Shown here: positions 55,029 through 62,000 of the stretch, one piece after another
Layout of the letters: each line of letters opens with the position of its first letter
Position numbering within the stretch: the stretch's first letter is position 1
Assembly: GCF_000003815.2 (NCBI RefSeq)
Contig: NC_049990.1
Location: forward strand, 4,762,251-4,824,250
Reading direction: 5' to 3'
Source: Branchiostoma floridae
Lineage: Eukaryota > Chordata > Leptocardii > Amphioxiformes > Branchiostomatidae
Length of the DNA stretch: 62,000 nt
Made by a program: the position numbers and the translations under genes
The notes under the pieces: generated by a model
Databases searched by the model: none
Seen by the model: the letters and a program-made list of their open reading frames with translations, nothing else
Told to the model about the DNA's origin: nothing

Positions 55029-58000
55029 GTACGTTAAACTGTTGATCTTAAATTAGAAGAATAACCATCATTCTGCAGATTGACATTTCTGAATTGTTGG
55101 GCATGAGTGCCTCAGCTGACAGTATATTTTCAATTTATCCTGGACCCAAGGTGTATTCAATGTGGACAAGTCAAATGCCCTTTGTAATTACATTTGATAA
55201 TTGCATCATCTTGAATTTCTCTATCATATGATGTATAAGGTCTAAAACAAATTTCAAACTTTCTCTCCTCAGACCGTTCATCAGAGGAGGAGCCAGGTTG
55301 TCACGACCGAATCCGTCCTTTCCTCTCCTATCGTATGGAACTTTGCCTCGTCATCACTTCGTGCATTGTTGTGGCAGCCGTGCTGTTTGGAATGTTCTTC
55401 GGTGAGACCACAGAAACCCGTCATTTGGATCGCCTAAATCCTGTAACAGTACAGGGAAATATTCAGGTACGTGGGCTTTCAAAAATCCGTCAGCATAACG
55501 TTTGATATCTTCCCCAATGCTTCAATTTCATGCAAAATTGATATATCATATCGCTGCATAGATAGTGACGGTGTGTCATTGTATCAAGGATCCTGAGACA
55601 AAACAACATTAAATCTAGATAACATTCAACTCAGCTAACATAATTTTTCACAGTAATACAAGTTTTCAGATATTTCATGATGTAAACTATAGAAACAAAA
55701 CATTTGCTGAATGCATGTCAGTCGATTCGTTTATTTAATCATATTGTCTGGAAGATTGATTTGTTTGGACATAGAAGCAGTGGCTGAAATTTTAATGAAT
55801 ACATGAATCATATCACATACCAGGGCTCGAAATACTTTTTTCTGCATAACTGCACTGGTGTATAGGTAACATTGAAAACTACCTGCTCCAGACAAATTTT
55901 ACCTGCACCACTATGAATTTAGGAAGTATGGATCATACTAAAATTGTTCAGGAACTATAGCTATTTTTTCTGTTATACTTTATAAGTGGTAACTGTCAAT
56001 GCAGCTAATAACAATCCAGATACACCTACATCATACTATTCATAGGACATTTATGTATAAAACCCAGCACATGGACCAGTGCAGGTTAGGTGCAGGTAGA
56101 CACCAGAAATGCCTGCACAGATCCAATTTTACCTGCACTACCGTGCATATAAGACCGCGTGGCACAGTGGTATTGTGTTCGCCTCGTGACCGAGAGGTTG
56201 CGGGATCGAATCCGCCTGCCGTGATGCCGATCTTGTGCCCTTGGGAAAGGCACTTTACACGACTTTCCTCACTTTACTCAAGTGAAAATGAGTCGTCCCT
56301 CGGATAGGACGTTAAATGGAGGTCCCGTGTCTGGGGAGAGCCATACCCTGGGCACGTTAAAGAACCCGCCACATGTGCGATGGTGCGGTGTGAGCGGTTC
56401 AAAACCTACAGTACCTTGGCCGCACCTGGGGCAATTACTGTCGTATTGAGGTCACATGAGTGGCGCCGAACGGCAGCTCGCTCCAGACACTTGCGACAGT
56501 CGTATTGAGGTCACCTGAGTGGCGCCGAATGGCAGCTCGCTCCAGACCCTTGCGATTTAGCCCCGCCTATTGTAAGCTCCTCGCAATTCAGCCCCTGGCT
56601 GCAAAGAGTGAGTAGTCGGCCCACCCAATAACCAATTTGGATGTTTGGGGCCCTGATAAGTAGTCTTTACTAAGCCCTAACTTTAGAATAACAAAATGGT
56701 CTTTTTCTGCAGGTATCGTTATCCAGCCAGGTCAGTACCAGCTACAACACCACATGTGTGGTACCGACAACAAGTGCATACAAGGTTACCTATACATCCA
56801 GTACTGCTGACGGTAAATAAACATAACTAATAAAAATAAACCTAACTTCACATCATTTAATGTGATCATGAACAAAATGCTAACTTAGCAAAGCAAGTCA
56901 AAAAGCCTTAAAAGACGTAAATCTCATTGTGAGCCTTTCCCGTTCCCTAAACGCCCAACTTGAAAGTTAAGTAGTTTTGCCATTTTTTCACTCATGGCCA
57001 GGATTGGTACTGCAGATTAGGCTCTAAACAAATGCGTTGTATTAAAAAGCGGGTTGTGTAAAAGATTTTTTTTTGCTCAGCATTACACTTCTATAAAATG
57101 CACTTAGAACTTCATGGCACTCCAAAGTAAGGGTTACACCAAAAAAGTAGTTACTCAATTGCAAGCAACTGGATATGGTTTTGGAAACGGTCAGACGTTT
57201 CGGATAGAATCCACTATCCTTCGTCAGTGACACTGAAGTGATCTGGAAGAAACAGGTCCTTATACTCTAACTATGAATGAACTTTTATACTCTAACTATG
57301 AACCAAAACCATATCCAGTTGCTTGAGTAACTACTTTTTGGTGCATCTTATTGCCTGGATGTCTAACCTACATCGACGCAAAGTAAGGGTTGAATGAGAT
57401 CAGATCATAACGATGTTTTGTTTGTTGCTGCAGAGACTACAACTGAAGAAAGTAGCCGACAAAGCGTCACTTTTGGCGAGAGAGGATCAGGACCAGGACA
57501 ATTTGCCCGTCCTATTGGAGTCGTCGTTTCGTCTGAGAATGAGATCTTCGTGGCTGATCACGTCAAGTATCGGGTACTAGTCTACAGTATGGAGGGCGCT
57601 TACCTTCGTCATTTCCCAACCACTGTGCCGGGAATGGCGGTTCAACTTTTGTCACCAGAAGATATTGCTATAGACGGCAACGATAACCTGTGGGTGGTGG
57701 GGGAGGTGTACGCGGTGTTTGTTGGCGCTCGTGTTGTACAGTACAGCAGGTATGGCCAAGGTTTGTCAACGTTTGAAATCCCACGCGACACAAGCTTCCA
57801 TGGAATCGCCGTGGACCTTCGGAATGACCATGTTATTGTGACGAGCTCGAGACAGGGTAGTGGCAAGGTGATGATATTTCAGCCAGACGGCTCGCTGGTA
57901 CGGACGTTTGGTGAAAAGAATTCTACAGTTTCAAGGTACGTCGCTGTCAACACAAATGGGAACATTCTGACGTCATTTGTCGGCTTCATACACGTGTATG

Positions 58001-58263
58001 AGACAGGACAGTTCCTGTTCAGGTTTGCCGGCCCAGGAGGTAGGCACATGAATGCCATGGGCATCTGTACGGACAGCTCCGGCCACGTTCTCGTCGCGGA
58101 TCGCCAGCACAAGCGGGTGTCGATGTTTACAAGCAGCGGTCAGTTCGTTCGCCACGTCGCTACCGGACTGAAAATGGTGAAGTATGTTGCCGTTGGACCA
58201 GAAGGACAGCTAGTGGTGATTGATATCGGTGATAGAATCGTTACTGTCTATCAGAGTTACTGA
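54620..58263 (+). CDS. Membrane-anchored NHL-repeat protein with YxxP tyrosine repeats (4 exons)
   Basis: Four exons joined by consensus GT-AG introns and matching phases give 510 codons: 54620-55028, 55273-55466, 56713-56812, 57434-58263. Predicted order: cytoplasmic N-terminus with three YSTPSG(V/I)Y repeats (tyrosines about 14/21, 50/57, 88/95); TM helix about 160-180 preceded by Arg residues, so N-inside (type II); Ser/Thr-rich stalk with a YNTTC sequon; six NHL blades (about 255-510) as in TRIM2/3-type propellers. No RING, B-box or signal peptide is seen in the part covered. YxxP tyrosines are known docking sites for Crk-type SH2 domains once phosphorylated, so a receptor-like signalling role is inferred. 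The start is uncertain: the first ATG after the last in-frame stop is used, but an upstream exon is possible. Confidence 0.8.
55273..55466 (+). CDS. Exon 2: transmembrane segment
   Basis: Acceptor TCTCTCCTCAG, donor CAG|GTACGT, phase 1 in and phase 0 out. Encodes an acidic stretch, then RIRPFLSYRME, then the hydrophobic helix LCLVITSCIVVAAVLFGMFF. Positive residues lie on the N-terminal side. Confidence 0.85.
55832..56150 (+). mobile_element. hAT-like end within intron 2
   Basis: CAGGGCTCGAAATACTTTTT is the typical start of many hAT elements, followed by repeated 'tacctgca/tgcaggta' phrases on both strands. The other end is not visible; a SINE abuts at 56153. Confidence 0.45.
56153..56590 (+). 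mobile_element. tRNA-derived SINE in intron 2
   Basis: A box GCGTGGCACAGTGG, B box GGGATCGAATCC, then CTTGGGAAAGGCACTTTACA, 'ggataggacgttaaatgg' and 'gcacgttaaagaaccc'. Its tail has a tandem copy of 'gtcgtattgaggtcac.tgagtggcgccgaa.ggcagctcgctccagac'. Same family as 31681-32188. 'TTGGGAAAGGCACTTTA' resembles the conserved central segment of widespread invertebrate SINEs. Confidence 0.8.
56713..56812 (+). CDS. Exon 3: Ser/Thr-rich stalk
   Basis: Acceptor TTTTTCTGCAG; 100 bp, phase 0 in, phase 1 out. Encodes VSLSSQVSTSYNTTCVVPTT and SAYKVTYTSSTADG. NTT is a glycosylation sequon, consistent with an extracellular stalk. The inverted paralogue has an exon of identical length at 61156-61255. Confidence 0.85.
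57136..57378 (+). mobile_element. GTTACTCAAGCAACTGG element, full length, 13-bp duplication
   Basis: 243-bp insertion in intron 3 flanked by CAAAGTAAGGGTT at 57123-57135 and 57379-57391. It has internal inverted arms: AAAGTAGTTACTCAA...GCAACTGGATATGG and CCATATCCAGTTGCTTGAGT. The paralogous intron at about 60855 has the site once, uninterrupted. Confidence 0.9.
57434..58263 (+). CDS. Exon 4: six-bladed NHL propeller
   Basis: Acceptor GTTGCTGCAG. Blades begin at GSGPGQFARPIGVVVSS, LLSPEDIAIDGNDNLWVVG, TSFHGIAVDLRNDHVIVTS, VSRYVAVNTNGNIL, HMNAMGICTDSSGHVLVAD and KMVKYVAVGPEGQLVVID. This is the G(I/V)AVD...G.(I/V).VAD pattern of NHL repeats. KNSTVS is a second sequon. TGA at 58261-58263 directly after the last blade. 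Confidence 0.93.
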
Positions 58264-59340
58264 TGATAAGCCCGCATTTTTTTTTCTATTTTGCTTTTGG
58301 ACAGACGAGGAAAATGTTTCACTGCACTCAAGTTTTGTAACTTATATTAACAGTGCCACATACACGGTACAGGCAGAAGGTAAAGATAGTCTTTTACGTC
58401 CCCGACCGAAGTCAGGTACCCATTTGTACACCTAGTTGGGTGAATTGAAGAAGGTCGTGTAATTTGCCTTTCCCAAGACACAACGTCGGGGGCACGGCGG
58501 GGATCGAACTCAGGACCTTTAGATTCTGAGCCGAACGCTCTACCAGTTACGTCACGCCCGATGCCACGCCCGACGCCACGCCCGCATTTGAGGGGGCCTG
58601 CATTTCCTTTGACGTAGAGCGTAATCAACCACGTAATTCACACCCGCCTTCCAGTACGTATGCCGTGCCCGGGACACATTGGATAGCAACCCACTGCGTC
58701 TAGGTGTAAAGAAGTCGAAACGAGAGGGAGAGCTGGCACTTCGTTATACTACCATGGTCTCCCAATGCCTGTCTATACATCAGTTCTATAACTTGTTCTA
58801 TTACTCGATAGTGGAAGTTTCTATAAGGTGTACTGACACTACTAGCGTAATGTGTCTTTTAAGCTATAAAGAGCCTAATTATAAGAATTAGACTTTAGAG
58901 ACATGTCTAAAATGTATGATAAATGAACAGACTTTTCCCTATATTCAAACACTTGAATGTTGTCATTTTAATTGAACATTTTTGTCATAAAAATCTGTAA
59001 TCAAGAAAATATCTTTATCCCTATGTTTGATACGGTCAGTTCTGGCATACTGATGAAATGCCGTGTCACCTACAATAATTGCCTCAGCATAATGACGAAG
59101 TTACCAATAGGCATCACTGCTAGTTCCATGTTTTTTTTAAAACTTACCACTACTGCTTGCAATTGACACCAGTGACCAAACATTAAAAAATGTGTTACTC
59201 CTTTCACAGATAATACAGCAGCAGCAACAGGATGATCGACTGCATTTTAAACTGGGATTGTAACTTAAGAAATACTTCTTGAAAATGTGTATGATTTGAA
59301 ATGAATTGCTATTCTAAGGGTCCTGTGACCGAATAAAAGG
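58264..59340 (+). other. 3' UTR of the plus-strand NHL gene
   Basis: Interrupted by a SINE at 58280-58579. A candidate polyadenylation signal GAATAAAAGG lies at 59331-59340. Part of the UTR (about 58580-58660) is homologous to the minus-strand paralogue's UTR. Confidence 0.5.
58280..58579 (-). mobile_element. SINE insertion in 3' UTR with 10-bp duplication
   Basis: 300 bp, reverse: T-rich tail on the left, tRNA-like head on the right with a GAGTTCGATCCCC B box (minus strand). Flanked by GCCCGCATTT at 58270-58279 and 58580-58589. The paralogous UTR near 59995-59980 has the uninterrupted site. Confidence 0.85.
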
Positions 59341-59520
59341 ACAATTGTTCATTACTATATTATTGTGTTGGGATGTCGTTCTGTTAGATATCTAATCGCT
59401 TTTGCGAGTGGTATTAACGCTTTTGTCAGTAACGTTTTTTTAATAATTTCTTCGTGCATATTTGCATTAACATTGTGTTGCTAGCACTATATACACACAC
59501 ACATCAAATGTTAAACTAAT
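59341..59520. other. Spacer between convergent gene ends
   Basis: AT-rich sequence between the two candidate polyadenylation signals. No gene seen. Confidence 0.4.
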
Positions 59521-59527
59521 GCACTTC

Positions 59528-59996
59528 TTTATTCATTAAAAATACAATGGCAGTGCTATAGTAGCATGCATCAGCATTCTACTGTTAATGCTGGAACAAA
59601 AAGTACGTTCACAGCACAACTGAGCAGAACGCGATAAAGCGCTCCAGAAGGACTTTTTTATTGATTTTTTTAGAGTACAGTGCATCTCACACAGATAAAT
59701 CACATGGTTAGATATATTGTACATCACTGCAATACGTTCACTATCAGAATAGAAGGACTATGCAAAGTCCAAGGGAAGGAAATTGATGGCAACGCCAAAC
59801 ACTATACGCTAAAATTGTGGAGCCAGTGTGGCAGTAGATTGGCTTCGCTCCTCTACGCTAAGTCTAATAAGGTGCCAACTACGCTGTACAAAGAATACAC
59901 CGATTACGCTCAATTTTGAATTGGATCCGGGTGCGGGTGTGAATTACGTGTCTGATTACGCTCTACGTCAAAGGACCCTCCTCAAATGCAGGCTTA
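59528..59996 (-). other. 3' UTR of the minus-strand NHL gene
   Basis: A minus-strand AATAAA is at 59533-59528, about 460 bp after the TGA. The part next to the stop matches the plus-strand gene's UTR. Confidence 0.5.
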
Positions 59997-60817
59997 TCAG
60001 TAACTCGGGTAGACAGTAACGGTGTTATCACCGATATCAATCACCACCAGCTGTCCCTCTGTTCCCACGGCAACATACCTCACCATTTTCAGTCCAGTGG
60101 CCACGTGGCGAGCGAACTGACCGCTGCTTGTAAACATCGACACCCGCTTGTGCTGGCGATCCGCTACGAGAACGTGGCCGGAGCTGTCCGTACAGATGCC
60201 CATGGCATTCATGTGCCTACTTCCTGGGCCTGTAAAACTGAACAGGAACTGTCCTGTCTCGCTATACACGTGTATGAAGCGGCTCCATGACATCAGAATG
60301 TTCCCATCTATGTTGACGGCGACGTAACGTGAAACTTCGGAATACTGTCCACCAAACGTCCGCACCAGCGAGCCGTCCGGCTGAAATATCATCACCTTGC
60401 CACTGGTCTGACTCGTCACAATAACGTGGCCATTCCGAAGGTCCACGGCGATTCCATGGAAGCTTGTGTCGCGTGGGATCTCAAACGTTGACAACCCTTG
60501 GCCGTACCTGCTGTATTGTACAACAAAGTCGCCAACCAACACCATCGTCCCCACCAACCACAGGTTATCGTTGTTGTCTATGGCGATATCTTCTGGTGAC
60601 AGCATTTGACCCACCGTTCCCGGCATAGTAGTTGGGAAATGACGAAGGTAAGCGCCCTCCATGCTGTAGACTTGTACCCGATGGTTGTCGTGATCAGCCA
60701 CGAAGATCTCGTTCGTAGACGAGACGACAACTCCAGTAGGACGAGCGAATTGTCCTGGTCCTGATCCTCTCCCGCCAAAAGTGACGCTCTGTAGGTTATC
60801 TTCTTCAGTTGTATTCT
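59997..60817 (-). CDS. Paralogue exon 4: NHL propeller
   Basis: The acceptor (minus) GTTGTGTCTGCAG is followed by ENTTEEDNLQSVTFGGRGSG. Six NHL blades ending NTVTVYPSY and TGA at 59999-59997. An additional ENTT sequon is present near the start of the exon. Confidence 0.92.
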
Positions 60818-61255
60818 CTGCAGACACAACATCGTCATGATTTGATGTCATTCAACCATTACTTTGACGTGCCTGTAAGTTCTAATTACATTTTATAGTG
60901 CAATGCTGAGCAAGAAAGCTTTTTAATACACCCCGGGACTGCGCATCCTTTTAGAGTCTAATCTGCAGTTTTGCAACTTTGAATTTGAATTTTAAGGGAA
61001 ATGCTTCCAATGAGGTTAGCATGTACATCCCTTTAGGCTTTTAGACTTGCTTTGCTATATTACCATTTTGTCGATGATCACATTGGAAAGGTGTGTGTAC
61101 AATGCATAGAACTGATATGAAGTTAGGGTTTGTATTAGCGTTTAAGTATATTTACCATTAGCTGTACTGGATGTATAAGTAAGCTTGTATGCACTTGTTG
61201 TAGGCACCACACCTCTGGTGTTGTCGCTGATACTAACCTGGGTGGATAACAATGC
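59997..61255 (-). CDS. Inverted paralogue of the membrane NHL gene (last two exons)
   Basis: Two exons on the minus strand: 61255-61156 and 60817-59997, with the same phases as exons 3 and 4 of the plus-strand gene. The TM and tyrosine-repeat exons must lie beyond 62000: intron 2 sequence homologous to the plus gene's 55660-55800 is present at about 61830-62000 and stops short of the TM exon. The gene pair is tail to tail with about 1.7 kb between stop codons. The propeller is highly similar over its whole length, with small indels (for example TMVLVGDFVVQYS against EVYAVFVGARVVQYS). No break in the visible part. Confidence 0.85.
60824..61155 (-). other. Intron 3 of the paralogue, with empty insertion site
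   Basis: Homologous to intron 3 of the plus gene ('gcaatgctgagcaa', 'aaaatgtaattagaactt' on the minus strand) but without the 243-bp insertion; the target site appears once near 60850-60862. Confidence 0.8.
61156..61255 (-). CDS. Paralogue exon 3: stalk
   Basis: Minus-strand acceptor TTTTTTCCAG and donor G|GTAAATATA. 100 bp encoding ALLSTQVSISDNTRGVVPTT and SAYKLTYTSSTANG, aligned without gaps to the plus-strand exon 3. Here the stalk sequon is lost (NTR for NTT) and the Cys is missing. Confidence 0.88.
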
Positions 61256-61295
61256 CTGGAAAAAAGACCTTTTTGTTATGTATATATATATGTAT

Positions 61296-61314
61296 ACCCT
61301 CTCTCTCTCTCTCT

Positions 61315-61392
<78 letters not shown>
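61296..61392. repeat. (CT)n followed by (TA)n
   Basis: Compound microsatellite within intron 2 of the paralogue. Confidence 0.95.
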
Positions 61393-61399
<7 letters not shown>

Positions 61400-61639
61400 C
61401 TACATATGTTTAGTTATATGGCTGCCCCTATTATTGTGGACTGACTTACATCGATGTATATAATATATAACAGACGCCACAATATCAACATGTATATTCA
61501 CCAGGAGTATATATCATATATATTGAATGTAAGCCAGGCCACAATAGCAGGACCAGCCATATCAGTATACATTCACAAGGGACGATTATTCGGGGATGGA
61601 TTATGAGCACGGCTGTCGGATGAAAAGCAGGGGAACAGA

Positions 61640-61818
61640 TAATCTCCAAGCAGATCCTACAATGGCATAAAATAGTACCAAACTGGCCAAGGAGTGCAGT
61701 CAGCCAAGAGGTGTCCATTTGCCATTTGCCGGTAGCCAAACACACTCATAGGCCGGCTTCACTCCTCTGACAGCTTTTGATACTATCTTATGCTACCGTA
61801 GGATCTGCTTGGAGATTA
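61640..61818 (+). mobile_element. TAATCTCC MITE, copy d
   Basis: Ends TAATCTCCAAGCAGATCC and GGATCTGCTTGGAGATTA; perfect 9-bp duplication GGGAACAGA at 61631-61639 and 61819-61827. Lies in intron 2 of the paralogue. Confidence 0.9.
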
Positions 61819-62000
61819 GGGAACAGATTATCTTTACGTAAAATGATTCATGTATTCATTAAACTTTCAGGCGCTGCTTCTATGTCGAAACAAATTAATC
61901 TTCCAGACAATATGATTAAATAAACGAATCTTCTGACATACAGCAAATGTTTTGTTTCCCATGGTTTACATCTTGAATTTTCTGAAATATTGCACCACTG

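Noticed and set aside
57642-58155. Minus-strand frames within the NHL exon
   Set aside because: Shadows of the plus-strand propeller exon; the same shadows appear in the paralogue.
60105-60290. Plus-strand frame within the paralogue exon
   Set aside because: Shadow of the minus-strand NHL exon.

Overview
The window looks like invertebrate deuterostome genomic DNA, most likely amphioxus (Branchiostoma). This is an inference from four things: a few GC-rich coding exons with GT-AG introns scattered in AT-rich DNA; tRNA-derived SINEs; very many MITEs; and dense local tandem duplication. There is no operon structure, no rRNA gene and no convincing free-standing tRNA gene. Two runs of exactly 100 N (37347-37446 and 39985-40084) are assembly gaps inside a satellite.

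Layout. 145-314 is the last coding exon of a TPR protein entering from the left, followed by a probable long 3' UTR. From about 1.2 to 40 kb there is almost no recognisable coding sequence. This stretch holds tandem arrays (periods of about 160-370 bp), minisatellites (a 21-bp one made of RFX-type X-box motifs at 9.1-9.55 kb), PIF/Harbinger-like MITEs with TAA/TTA target duplications, MITEs with 8-9 bp target duplications, SINEs and non-LTR 3' ends. Two promoter-like islands carrying X-box motifs lie at about 23.7 and 40.6 kb. 35983-40417 is a 4.4-kb foldback-like element: its long terminal inverted repeats each begin near a 52-bp hairpin and continue into a 121-bp satellite. 40.5-48.5 kb has a candidate promoter with first exon, three evenly phased CRE motifs, and two phase-compatible GC-rich coding exons of an unidentified gene.

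The clearest gene is at the right end. 54620-58263 (+) is a four-exon gene for a predicted type II single-pass membrane protein. In order it has three repeats of a paired-tyrosine YxxP motif on the cytoplasmic side, one transmembrane helix, a Ser/Thr-rich stalk with a glycosylation sequon, and a six-bladed NHL beta-propeller outside the cell. An inverted paralogue lies tail to tail on the minus strand (59997-61255, continuing beyond the window). The paralogue supplies empty sites that date two insertions in the first gene: a 243-bp foldback-like element with a 13-bp target duplication, and a 300-bp SINE with a 10-bp target duplication. Upstream of the first gene, further tyrosine-repeat copies are broken by stop codons and frameshifts.

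The architecture (pTyr-type cytoplasmic repeats, TM, extracellular NHL propeller, duplicated in inverted orientation) is the best candidate for an undescribed system. All functional statements are inferences from motifs.
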